This document shows, piece by piece, positions 1-7,394 of a stretch of DNA of 35,721 nucleotides. The position numbers and the translations under genes are program-made. Source of the stretch: Chlorobiota bacterium (GTDB taxonomy: Bacteria; Bacteroidota; Bacteroidia; Bacteroidales; JAADJA01); contig JAADJA010000114.1 in assembly GCA_013151015.1 (NCBI GenBank), forward strand, positions 1 to 35,721, given 5' to 3'. The first letter of the stretch is position 1. Every line of letters starts with the position of its first letter. The notes beneath the pieces are model-generated. The model was not told the origin of the DNA. It saw nothing but the letters and a program-made list of their open reading frames with translations, and searched no databases.

Positions 1-240
1 ACCAACGGGCGGCAGTCATGGTTCCTACTTAGATTTATATGCAATTAGCGTCCACGCTAATTGTGCACTCCGCATGATGGTTAACCCCTGCTCCATGTTG
101 GTGTTGTCACCAACTTGAACGGTGATTTACTCATCCGATGACTCGAAGCCCATCGGATGAATGTGCTATCTTCGCAGGTGTGGACAATTGCTCCATGTGG
201 TTTGAGGATTCCCGTTGGTGACAACACCAACGGGTGGCAG
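1..240. repeat. Cluster of perfect hairpins forming a ~225-bp repeat at the window edge
   Basis: No convincing gene lies in 1-324. The stretch is built of perfect inverted repeats: 42-50/55-63 (loop TCCA), 97-103/108-114 (loop TTGT), 131-140/151-160 (10-bp stem) and 211-220/225-234 (10-bp stem, loop ACAA). The words at 1-15 and 226-240 are the same except for one base, so the window seems to open inside a second copy of the 211-234 hairpin. This implies a tandem or clustered unit of about 225 bp. The 97-114 hairpin is the reverse complement of the core of the 211-234 hairpin. The pattern resembles REP/BIME clusters mobilised by IS200-type (RAYT) transposases, but no transposase is in view and that link is inference. 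Confidence 0.7.
42..63. repeat. TCCA-loop hairpin, copy 1
   Basis: A 9-bp perfect stem (CAATTAGCG / CGCTAATTG) closes a TCCA loop. A second copy at 34426-34447 has the same loop and the same AGCG/CGCT core. Two stem positions differ between the copies, and each change is matched by the complementary change in the other arm. That covariation suggests the base-paired structure is what is conserved. Confidence 0.7.
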
Positions 241-324
241 GGTTTGTTAATCCCAGAAAAACCAAGGAATTGTTTTCCCATTGCAATCAGGCTTATTAAA
301 TTTATTTAATAATGAGTTGGGAAA

Positions 325-945
325 TCAATTATGGATATTGTACGACATCTCCTCCAGGGTTGTGCGGATGTCGTATTCTTTTAAATATATCCCTTTTGGT
401 ATTTTAATGGGGCCGGCCATATAATTGATGAAACCTTCGATGCCTGCATCAATTAGTATGTCAATGATTGCTTGGATATCCTCCGTATAGAGGGTTAGGA
501 TAGCAATTTTGATTTTCTGTTCCTTGATTATTTCCGGTGCACGGGTCATGTCGTAACATGGGATTCCCCGGATGGTGGTGTTTATCTTTTTTGGGTTGAT
601 GTCGAAGGTGGAATTGATCATTACCGGGCAAACCGGACTGGAACCAATATGCTTCAATAAAGACTCGCCGAGGCGTCCCATTCCGATAATAGTGGCCTGG
701 GTGCTTTTGGGGATGGTGAGTGTCTCATCGATAGATTGTAGGAGTTTCGTAACCTTATACCCGTTCCGATAATTGCCCGAAGTACCTAGCAACATCAGGT
801 CACGGCGGACCTGAACCGGGTTTAAGTGAAGAAGGCTGGCAAGGTCATGGGAAAAGATAAATGGTTCTGAAAGAGTTTGGTATTTTGCCAATACACGACG
901 ATATTGGCTAATGCGCTCGACTGTTTTTTTGGGTAATTTTGCCAT
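325..945 (-). CDS. rex: Redox-sensing transcriptional repressor Rex
   Basis: Rex is a dimeric repressor that senses the NADH/NAD+ ratio: it leaves DNA when NADH is high, releasing anaerobic and fermentation genes. The 206-aa product has an N-terminal winged helix with the recognition segment VRRDL (about residues 46-50), then a Rossmann fold with the nucleotide motif GMGRLG (about 88-93); length is normal for the family. A TTG codon at 970-972 could extend the frame by nine codons, but it lies inside the -7 promoter element, so ATG at 943-945 is chosen; this leaves a leader of about 18 nt. The gene diverges from the hyp operon, and the shared promoter region holds a perfect Rex operator at 984-1001, so autoregulation is likely. 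Confidence 0.93.
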   Translation of the reverse strand: MAKLPKKTVERISQYRRVLAKYQTLSEPFIFSHDLASLLHLNPVQVRRDLMLLGTSGNYRNGYKVTKLLQSIDETLTIPKSTQATIIGMGRLGESLLKHIGSSPVCPVMINSTFDINPKKINTTIRGIPCYDMTRAPEIIKEQKIKIAILTLYTEDIQAIIDILIDAGIEGFINYMAGPIKIPKGIYLKEYDIRTTLEEMSYNIHN

Positions 946-969
946 AAAAAATAAAATTGATTTAGATTG

Positions 970-1001
970 CAAAAATAATGAACTTGTTAATTGATTAACA
1001 A
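970..1001 (-). promoter_or_regulatory. rex promoter
   Basis: Read on the minus strand, TATTTTTG (970-977) fits the Bacteroidetes -7 consensus TAnnTTTG. A TTG -33 element (999-1001) stands 21 bp upstream. The Rex operator at 984-1001 fills the spacer and includes the -33 element, as expected for autorepression. Confidence 0.65.
984..1001. promoter_or_regulatory. Rex operator between rex and hypF
   Basis: TTGTTAA (984-990), four bases, TTAACAA (995-1001): perfect inverted half-sites with the spacing of the Rex consensus TTGTnAANNNNTTnACAA. It lies between divergent rex and hypF and overlaps the -33 regions of both predicted promoters. The identity of the regulator gene beside it makes the assignment strong. 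Confidence 0.9.
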
Positions 1002-1018
1002 AAAATAATTTACATTTG
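991..1018 (+). promoter_or_regulatory. hyp operon promoter
   Basis: TACATTTG (1011-1018) matches TAnnTTTG exactly. A TTG at 991-993 (17-bp spacer), or one at 984-986 (24 bp), could serve as the -33 element; both lie within the Rex operator. The start site would be near 1025, about 20 nt before the hypF TTG start codon. Confidence 0.6.
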
Positions 1019-1044
1019 CCACGAAATTTTCAACAAAATCTGAA

Positions 1045-3312
1045 TTGGATAAAAACTGCGAAAATACGGTAAGGATAAGGGTGAAAGGCCTGGTGCAGGG
1101 CGTTGGTTTCAGGCCTTTTATTTATCGGCTGGCACATGAACACAAGCTTAAAGGTTGGGTCGAAAACCGGAACGATGGTGTGGTGATCGAAGTAACCGGT
1201 GTTGGTGCAGTCCTTGAAGATTTCAAAACAGCGATAATAAAAGAATCCCCCCAGGCTTCCAATGTTGTTTCCATCACGCAGGAGTCATTGGATTTTCGTG
1301 TTTTTGGCAAATTTGAAATCGTGAAAAGCGAAAATACTTCGGATGCCATTACCGATATCAGCCCTGATATTGCCCTTTGCGGTGATTGCGTTGCCGATTT
1401 GAAAACCCAGGCCCACCGGATTGATTTTCCGTTTATCAATTGTACCAATTGCGGTCCCCGTTTTTCTATTATCAAGGATTTACCTTACGATCGTGAGAAA
1501 ACAACCATGGCACCATTTATTATGTGTGATGTGTGCCAGAAAGAGTATGCTGATGTACTCGATCGCAGGTTTCATGCACAACCCGTTGCATGTAATGCTT
1601 GCGGGCCTAAATACACTTTATATGTAGATGGAAAGTCAATTGATGGGATTCATTTGATTGTGAAGGAAGTAGCTGATTTGTTGAAGAATGGAAAAATAGT
1701 TGCCATAAAAGGGATCGGTGGTTTTCAGATGGCTTGTGATGCACAAAACGAAAAAGCTGTTGATCGTCTCAGAAAACTGAAAAACCGGGAAGGAAAACCC
1801 TTTGCCGTAATGTTTGCCAATAGGGAAAAACTGGATGAATTTGTTTGCCTCGATGAGGTTGAAGATAAATCCGTTCGGTCATGGCGGAAACCCATTGTTT
1901 TATTAAAGGAGAAGAAAAAGCTGGCTCCCGGTGTTAGCGCTGGTTTCGACAGGGTAGGGGCGATGCTTCCTTATATGCCTTTTCATTATTTGCTTTTTGA
2001 AGAACTGGATTTACCGGCCATTGTTCTCACGAGTGGCAACATTTCGGATGAACCCATCGTGATCGATAACGAAATTGCCTTGGATAAGTTAAGTGGGATA
2101 AGCGACGCTGTCCTGACCTATAACCGGGAAATTTATAACCGTACCGATGATTCCGTGGTTTTTATCGTTAACCGGAGGGAGCGGTTGATAAGGCGTTCCC
2201 GTGGATATGTACCCCAACCGATTAACCTTAAATTGAACGTGGATGGCATCTTTGCAGCCGGGGCCGAATTGGTCAATTGCTTTTGTATCGGCAAAGGAAA
2301 TCAGGCCATCATGAGCCAGCATATCGGTGATTTGAAAAACCTGGAAGCCCTGGAGTTTTACACCGAATCCTTTGAGCGGCATAAAAAACTTTTCAGGATG
2401 AAGCCTGAATTGGTGGTACACGATATGCACCCTGATTACCTTTCAACGAAATTTGCAAAAGAACTGGGAATTACTGTCGTTGAAGTCCAGCACCATCATT
2501 CCCATATTGCCTCCTGCATGGCGGAGTATAACCTGGACGAAAAAGTGATCGGGATAAGTTTTGACGGGACAGGCCTTGGGGATGATGGAAATATCTGGGG
2601 AGGTGAGTTTTTTATTTGTGATTTGGCCGGATATAAACGATATACACATTTCGATTATATTCCCTTGCCTGGTGGGGACCGTGTTACAAAAGAACCCTGG
2701 AGAACAGCAATCTCGTTTTTATATAAAATTTACGGAGAGGATTTTCTTGAGTTGGATCTTCCTTTTTTAAGGGAATTGGATAAGCCCGGTTTGAACCTGA
2801 TTGTTCAGGCCATCGAAAAAAATATCAATTGCCCATTGAGTTCAAGTGCGGGAAGGTTGTTTGATGCAGTTGCTGCCCTGACAAATATTTGCCCGGTTTC
2901 AAAATTCCATGCCGAAGCGCCCATGTGTTTGGAAGCTGAAATGAATTTTGCAGAAGCCGGAGCGTATCCGTTTGATTTTGGTGAAACAATTTCATTTGAG
3001 GATACCATCCGTGAAATTGTAGAGGATATAAAAGAAGGTGTGTTGGCAGCGGATATTTCCACTAAATTCCACAATACCATAATCAATGTCGTTTTTGGGG
3101 TGGCAAGCATGATTCGAAAGGAGACAGGCCTCGATAAAGTTGTTTTATCCGGTGGGACATTCCAGAACAGGTATATTTTGCAAAACGTGGAAACATTATT
3201 GACCCTCGAGGGTTTTAAAGTATATAGCCAGGCAAATATCCCCTCCAATGATGGAGGTGTTGCCCTGGGACAAATCGCCATTGCCGCCAAACGGCGGGAA
3301 TTGGGGCATTAA
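1045..3312 (+). CDS. hypF: [NiFe] hydrogenase maturation carbamoyltransferase HypF
   Basis: HypF makes a carbamoyl group from carbamoyl phosphate and ATP and passes it to the C-terminal cysteine of HypE, the first step to the cyanide ligands of the NiFe centre. All modules of the family are visible in 755 aa: acylphosphatase domain with VQGVGFRPF (17-25); two zinc fingers with CGDC 112-115, CTNC 133-136, CDVC 161-164 and CNAC 183-186; a YrdC-like domain (about 200-385); and a Kae1-like C-terminal domain with the metal-site run VQHHHSH. No ATG is in frame between the upstream stop (1006) and the conserved N-terminus, so the start is TTG at 1045. It is the first gene of hypFCDEAB and lies behind the Rex-controlled promoter. 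Confidence 0.97.
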   Translation: MDKNCENTVRIRVKGLVQGVGFRPFIYRLAHEHKLKGWVENRNDGVVIEVTGVGAVLEDFKTAIIKESPQASNVVSITQESLDFRVFGKFEIVKSENTSDAITDISPDIALCGDCVADLKTQAHRIDFPFINCTNCGPRFSIIKDLPYDREKTTMAPFIMCDVCQKEYADVLDRRFHAQPVACNACGPKYTLYVDGKSIDGIHLIVKEVADLLKNGKIVAIKGIGGFQMACDAQNEKAVDRLRKLKNREGKPFAVMFANREKLDEFVCLDEVEDKSVRSWRKPIVLLKEKKKLAPGVSAGFDRVGAMLPYMPFHYLLFEELDLPAIVLTSGNISDEPIVIDNEIALDKLSGISDAVLTYNREIYNRTDDSVVFIVNRRERLIRRSRGYVPQPINLKLNVDGIFAAGAELVNCFCIGKGNQAIMSQHIGDLKNLEALEFYTESFERHKKLFRMKPELVVHDMHPDYLSTKFAKELGITVVEVQHHHSHIASCMAEYNLDEKVIGISFDGTGLGDDGNIWGGEFFICDLAGYKRYTHFDYIPLPGGDRVTKEPWRTAISFLYKIYGEDFLELDLPFLRELDKPGLNLIVQAIEKNINCPLSSSAGRLFDAVAALTNICPVSKFHAEAPMCLEAEMNFAEAGAYPFDFGETISFEDTIREIVEDIKEGVLAADISTKFHNTIINVVFGVASMIRKETGLDKVVLSGGTFQNRYILQNVETLLTLEGFKVYSQANIPSNDGGVALGQIAIAAKRRELGH

Positions 3313-3404
3313 AAACCTTTTGGGTCGAGGTTGGGTTTAGCGGTGGAGACCCGGAAGGTTGAAAATTTAAAATAGTAATGTGCAAATCATAAAACAATAA
3401 TAAA

Positions 3405-3668
3405 ATGTGTTTAAGTATTCCGGCAAAAGTTGAAAAAATAGAAGATGAGATAGCTACCGTTTCCGTTGGTGGAACGCAATATGAAGCCAGCCTTCAAATG
3501 TTGGACGATGTGAAAGTAGGGGATTATATCCTGATGCACACCGGCTTTGCAATTCAAAAATTGGATGCAGAAGAAGCCGCTGAATCGTTAAAAACATTTC
3601 AGGAGTTCGAAGAAATGAACAAAATGTTGGATGAGGAGGAAAAAGAGACAGGGGAAAGGATTGTTTGA
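3405..3668 (+). CDS. hypC: Hydrogenase maturation chaperone HypC
   Basis: This 87-aa protein begins MCLSIPAK. The cysteine after the initiator Met is the known contact with HypD and with the hydrogenase large-subunit precursor, and the initiator must be removed for activity. The rest is a small beta-barrel followed by an acidic helical tail (about residues 55-87). HypC carries the Fe(CN)2CO unit from HypD to the large subunit. It lies 92 bp after hypF and 151 bp before hypD; the latter gap holds a repeat element. Confidence 0.95.
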   Translation: MCLSIPAKVEKIEDEIATVSVGGTQYEASLQMLDDVKVGDYILMHTGFAIQKLDAEEAAESLKTFQEFEEMNKMLDEEEKETGERIV

Positions 3669-3680
3669 TATGTGTGATTC

Positions 3681-3806
3681 TGCCACTAAGGTACGGAGAC
3701 ACAGGGAAAAGTCTTTGCGTATTTGTGCTGAAAAAAGAGATAAGTGAAAAATAATAGCCATTTAAGTACAGAGAGAAAAACTTCATGTCTTTGTGCCTTC
3801 ATGGCA
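3681..3806. repeat. Paired imperfect-palindrome repeat between hypC and hypD
   Basis: Two imperfect hairpin units, about 3682-3728 and 3758-3805, fill the hypC-hypD gap. Each begins with a GCCA-TAAG-TAC-GAGA type arm and ends with a GTCTTTG-GTGC type arm that is roughly its reverse complement. The outer arms (TGCCACTAAGG and CCTTCATGGCA) also pair imperfectly across the whole element. The wording is like a dispersed 'ccactaaggcacaaagacac' repeat I associate with Bacteroidetes intergenic DNA; that association is from memory. It would form an RNA structure inside the operon transcript. Confidence 0.55.
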
Positions 3807-3819
3807 TATATTTATATAA

Positions 3820-4899
3820 ATGAAATATATTGACGAATACCGTGATAAGGATTTAGTGCAAAAACTGGTTGCTCAAATCAAAAAGAAGTCGAAAAAACCG
3901 ATTTCTTTGATGGAAGTTTGTGGAGGTCATACCATGTCCATCCAGAAATTCGGGATACCTTATTTATTGCCCGACACCGTTAAGTTGATTTCCGGGCCGG
4001 GCTGTCCGGTTTGTGTTTCCAGTAATAGCTTTATTGACCGGGCCATTGCTTACAGCCGACTTGACGATGTAATTATTACAACCTATGGCGATTTGATCAG
4101 GGTGCCGGGCTCCACATCTTCGCTTGACAAAGAAAAAGCCAAAGGAGCTGACATACGAATTGTTTATTCCATCCTTGATGCCTTGACGATTGCAAAATCG
4201 AACCGGGGAAAGAGGGTGGTTTTTCTTGGGATTGGATTTGAAACAACAGCCCCGGGCTCGGCAGCAGGAATCCTGAAAGCACAGATGGCCGGATTGAAGA
4301 ATTTCTTCGTTTTCAGTTCCCATAAGATCATGCCCCCGGCCATGGAAGCCCTGATCGACGAAGGTGTGAAGATAGACGGCTATATTGCCCCTGGCCACGT
4401 TACGACCATTACCGGGACATCCATCTATAAGGACATCCCCGAAAAATTTGGTTTAGGTTGCGTGGTTTCCGGTTTTGAACCCGTTGATTTGCTTACCGCG
4501 ATTTTAATGTTGGTAGTGCAAATCGAAAACAATGACCCCAAAGTGGAGATTGCCTACAAACGTGTAGTGAAACCCGAAGGGAACGTGAAAGCCCAGGAAA
4601 TCCTGTACGAGGTTTTTGAGTTGAGGGACGATTGGTGGCGCGGTTTGGGCATACTTCCGAAAAGTGGTTTGAAAATCAGGGAAAAATACCAGATGCACGA
4701 TGCTGAGGTGATGGTCCCCGTGGAAGTAGAACCGGTGAAGGAATGGAAGGGCTGCATTTGCGGTGAAGTGCTAAAGGGCCTTAAAAACCCAAAAGAGTGT
4801 AAACTGTTTGGAAAAGTATGTACCCCTGCAAACCCGGTGGGCGCCTGTATGGTGTCCAATGAGGGATCGTGCCATGCGTATTATCGGTATAATAAATAG
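3820..4899 (+). CDS. hypD: Hydrogenase maturation Fe-S protein HypD
   Basis: HypD is the [4Fe-4S] scaffold on which, with HypC and HypE, the Fe(CN)2CO group is assembled. The 359-aa product has the invariant CGGHTM motif (Cys34 to Met39), GPGCPVC (59-65) and a cysteine-rich C-terminus (including Cys327, Cys334, Cys343 and Cys351) that binds the cluster. Length is typical. The stop is only 4 bp before hypE, so the two are surely co-transcribed and probably coupled. It is unrelated to the glycyl radical enzyme, also called HypD in the literature, encoded at 31713-34181. Confidence 0.97.
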   Translation: MKYIDEYRDKDLVQKLVAQIKKKSKKPISLMEVCGGHTMSIQKFGIPYLLPDTVKLISGPGCPVCVSSNSFIDRAIAYSRLDDVIITTYGDLIRVPGSTSSLDKEKAKGADIRIVYSILDALTIAKSNRGKRVVFLGIGFETTAPGSAAGILKAQMAGLKNFFVFSSHKIMPPAMEALIDEGVKIDGYIAPGHVTTITGTSIYKDIPEKFGLGCVVSGFEPVDLLTAILMLVVQIENNDPKVEIAYKRVVKPEGNVKAQEILYEVFELRDDWWRGLGILPKSGLKIREKYQMHDAEVMVPVEVEPVKEWKGCICGEVLKGLKNPKECKLFGKVCTPANPVGACMVSNEGSCHAYYRYNK

Positions 4900-4903
4900 G
4901 TTT

Positions 4904-5917
4904 ATGGATAAAAATATTCTTCTCGGTCATGGTAGTGGTGGTGTAATGACCCACGATTTGATTTCGGATTTGTTTGTGAAATATTTCCACAACGAATTGC
5001 TGGAAACACAAACCGATTCTGCCGTGTTGCAAATTGCTTCAAATATTATTTCATTTACTACTGATTCATTTGTGGTCGATCCTATTTTTTTCCCGGGAGG
5101 GAATATCGGAAAACTGGCAATTGCCGGAACTGTCAACGATCTTGCGGTTTCGGGGGCAAAGCCCAAATACCTGAGTTGTGGGTTTATCATCGAGGAAGGT
5201 TTTTCTATCGGGGAATTGGAAAAGATTGTAAAGACAATGGCCGAAGAGGCTAAAAAAGCAGGTGTGAAGATTGTTACCGGGGACACCAAAGTAGTGAACC
5301 GCGGGAAATGCGATAAGGTTTATATCAATACAACAGGAGTTGGTGAACTTTCTGAAAACAGGAAAGACATCGGGACAGGTGTCAATATTGAAGCCGGGGA
5401 CAAGATTATCATCAATGGCTCCATTGCCGATCATGGGATGAGTATCATGGCTTCGCGTGAAGGCTTGAATTTTTCGGCTGAAATAGAATCCGATTGTGCG
5501 TGCCTGAACCATATGATCCAAAAAGCCCTGGATGTCTCGGATAAAATAAAATTCATGCGCGACGCCACAAGGGGAGGGCTGGCAACGGTTTTATGCGAAC
5601 TGGCCACGGACAGGAATTACGGGATCGAGATAAATGAAGAAGATATTGTTGTGAAAGAGAATGTGAGGGGGATTTGTGAACTGCTTGGGTTTGATCCACT
5701 GTATGTTGCCAATGAGGGAAAAGTTGTGATAGTGGTTGCTTCGGAAGATGCCGAAGAAGTTCTGGAAGCCATTCGTTCCGATGAATATGGTAAGGATGCG
5801 GCCATTATCGGCGAAGTGACCGATATACACCATGGTAGGGCCTGGCTGAACACGGGCATTGGTGGAAGAAGGATAATTGATATGCTGGCCGGGGAACAGT
5901 TGCCAAGGATTTGTTGA
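4904..5917 (+). CDS. hypE: Carbamoyl dehydratase HypE
   Basis: HypE dehydrates the carbamoyl group on its own C-terminal cysteine to a thiocyanate, using ATP, and donates cyanide to iron on HypCD. The 337-aa protein ends exactly in the required PRIC sequence with Cys as last residue. It starts with the family motif ILLGHGSGG and has the PurM-like ATP-binding fold (FMRDATRGG in the second half). An in-frame start at 4808 exists, but it would lie within hypD; ATG at 4904 gives the normal N-terminus and a 4-bp gap to hypD. Confidence 0.96.
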   Translation: MDKNILLGHGSGGVMTHDLISDLFVKYFHNELLETQTDSAVLQIASNIISFTTDSFVVDPIFFPGGNIGKLAIAGTVNDLAVSGAKPKYLSCGFIIEEGFSIGELEKIVKTMAEEAKKAGVKIVTGDTKVVNRGKCDKVYINTTGVGELSENRKDIGTGVNIEAGDKIIINGSIADHGMSIMASREGLNFSAEIESDCACLNHMIQKALDVSDKIKFMRDATRGGLATVLCELATDRNYGIEINEEDIVVKENVRGICELLGFDPLYVANEGKVVIVVASEDAEEVLEAIRSDEYGKDAAIIGEVTDIHHGRAWLNTGIGGRRIIDMLAGEQLPRIC

Positions 5918-5970
5918 AGAGTTAAAAAGTTATGGGTTATACGTTAATAAGACCATGTTGTGCAAGCCCA

Positions 5971-6002
5971 ACGCCTAACTCCTAACTTGTAACTCCTAAC
6001 TG
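5971..6002 (+). repeat. Short direct repeat in the hypE-hypA gap
   Basis: CTAACTCCTAACT is repeated as GTAACTCCTAACT, with TAACT-type words continuing. The surrounding 5918-6030 is low-complexity (gttaa/gttat words). It is intergenic filler in the operon; I see no promoter or terminator in it. Confidence 0.5.
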
Positions 6003-6030
6003 AAAGTATTTGTTAAAAACAGAACAATTT

Positions 6031-6372
6031 ATGCACGAATTATCAATAGCGGTAAATATTGTTGAGATAGCAGAGGAAAGTACTTTAAAGGAAGGTGCTA
6101 CGATCGTGAATGAAATCGAATTGGAAATCGGTAACATGTCGGGCGTGGTGTTGGAAGCAATGGAACTGGCACTTGAGTCGGCTGTAAAGGGGACAATGCT
6201 TGAAAAGGCAAAAGTGAAAATCACAACTATCCCCGGAAAGGCAAAATGTTCGGACTGTGGTGCGGAATTTGAAATTGAAGAGCTTTATGCCCCCTGCCCT
6301 GAATGTGGGAACCCTTTTGCAGATATCATCCAGGGGAAGGAATTAAAAGTGAAATCATTAAAGGTGGAGTAG
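6031..6372 (+). CDS. hypA: Nickel metallochaperone HypA
   Basis: HypA brings nickel to the hydrogenase large subunit together with the GTPase HypB. The 113-aa protein starts MHELS; His2 is the known nickel ligand. A zinc ribbon, CSDC and CPEC about 20 residues apart, lies near residues 70-95. A TTG at 6010 could add seven residues, but the nickel site needs Met-His at the N-terminus, so ATG at 6031 is the start. Confidence 0.96.
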   Translation: MHELSIAVNIVEIAEESTLKEGATIVNEIELEIGNMSGVVLEAMELALESAVKGTMLEKAKVKITTIPGKAKCSDCGAEFEIEELYAPCPECGNPFADIIQGKELKVKSLKVE

Positions 6373-6411
6373 GTATTAAAGACTATAAAGTATATTTACT
6401 TGTAAATAATG

Positions 6412-6419
6412 TATCTTTG
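6412..6419 (+). promoter_or_regulatory. Possible internal promoter -7 element before hypB
   Basis: TATCTTTG matches TAnnTTTG, 78 bp before the hypB start. No clear TTG is seen at the usual -33 distance, so this may be a weak internal promoter or chance. Confidence 0.35.
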
Positions 6420-6497
6420 TTGGAAATTATAATAATATGATTAATGCTGTAATATCCGGGGATAATTGTCAACCTTAATTTAATAAAATAAAATATT

Positions 6498-7352
6498 ATG
6501 TGCAGTACTTGCGGATGCGGAGAACCCGGTAATGAAGTAACCTTCAGGAAGCCAGGAGAAGAAAACACAGAAAACAACGGACACTTACATGTCCACGATC
6601 ATGAACATAGCCATGATGGCCACCAGCACAGCCATGAGCATGTGCACCTTCAGGGTGATGAACACAATCATGACCACAGTCACGGACATACACATTCCCA
6701 TAGCCGGGAAATAGAGGTGGAGATGGATATCCTTGGAAAGAACAATTTGCTGGCTGAAAGGAACCGGGGTTATTTTGAGGCAAAGAATATCCTTGCACTT
6801 AACCTTGTGAGCTCGCCCGGCTCGGGAAAAACAAGCTTGTTGGAGAAAACCATCGGTGACCTTAAAAACGAGATTGAGTTTTATGTGATAGAAGGTGACC
6901 AACAGACCATGAACGATGCCAACCGGATCGACAAAGCAGGTGCGCCCGTAGTTCAGGTGAATACCGGGAATGGTTGCCATCTCGATTCGGATATGGTGAA
7001 CAAGGCAGTTAAGGAACTGAAGCCTGAAGACAATTCCGTGATGATGATAGAGAATGTGGGGAATTTGGTCTGCCCTTCGCTTTTTGATCTCGGCGAAGCG
7101 GCAAGGGTCGTGGTCATTAGCGTGACCGAAGGCGACGATAAACCTTTGAAATACCCCACCATGTTCGAATCATCGGATATTTGCATCATCAATAAAATGG
7201 ATCTGTTGCCCTATGTTGATTTTGATGTGGAAAAGGCAAAACAGTTTGCATTGCAGGTAAACCATCACCTTCGGTTTTTTGAAGTCTCGGTAAAAACCGG
7301 TGAAGGAATGGATGCCTGGTATGACTGGTTGAAGAACGAGATTGGAAAGTAG
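6498..7352 (+). CDS. hypB: Nickel-binding GTPase HypB
   Basis: HypB hydrolyses GTP to drive nickel insertion into the hydrogenase large subunit. The 284-aa product has the high-affinity CSTCGC nickel motif (residues 2-7), then a histidine-rich segment with 18 His in residues 29-68, then the G domain with P-loop SSPGSGKT (105-112) and NKMD for guanine recognition. The His-rich tract implies nickel storage or buffering in addition to delivery, as known for some HypB proteins. It is the last gene of the operon; the next gene is convergent. Confidence 0.97.
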   Translation: MCSTCGCGEPGNEVTFRKPGEENTENNGHLHVHDHEHSHDGHQHSHEHVHLQGDEHNHDHSHGHTHSHSREIEVEMDILGKNNLLAERNRGYFEAKNILALNLVSSPGSGKTSLLEKTIGDLKNEIEFYVIEGDQQTMNDANRIDKAGAPVVQVNTGNGCHLDSDMVNKAVKELKPEDNSVMMIENVGNLVCPSLFDLGEAARVVVISVTEGDDKPLKYPTMFESSDICIINKMDLLPYVDFDVEKAKQFALQVNHHLRFFEVSVKTGEGMDAWYDWLKNEIGK

Positions 7353-7371
7353 GAAAAAGTGTAGGTTTGTT

Positions 7372-7394
7372 GAAACTATTCATCCAATAGTTTC
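7372..7394. terminator. Hairpin at the convergent hypB / tlpA-relic junction
   Basis: A perfect 9-bp stem GAAACTATT / AATAGTTTC closes a 5-nt loop between convergent genes, 19 bp after the hypB stop. There is no strong U-tract on either side, so action as a bidirectional terminator is plausible but unproven. Confidence 0.4.

Noticed and set aside
81-281. 66-codon minus-strand frame over the hairpin cluster
   Set aside because: It reads through four perfect hairpins, has no protein family resemblance and no promoter; the DNA structure explains the region better.
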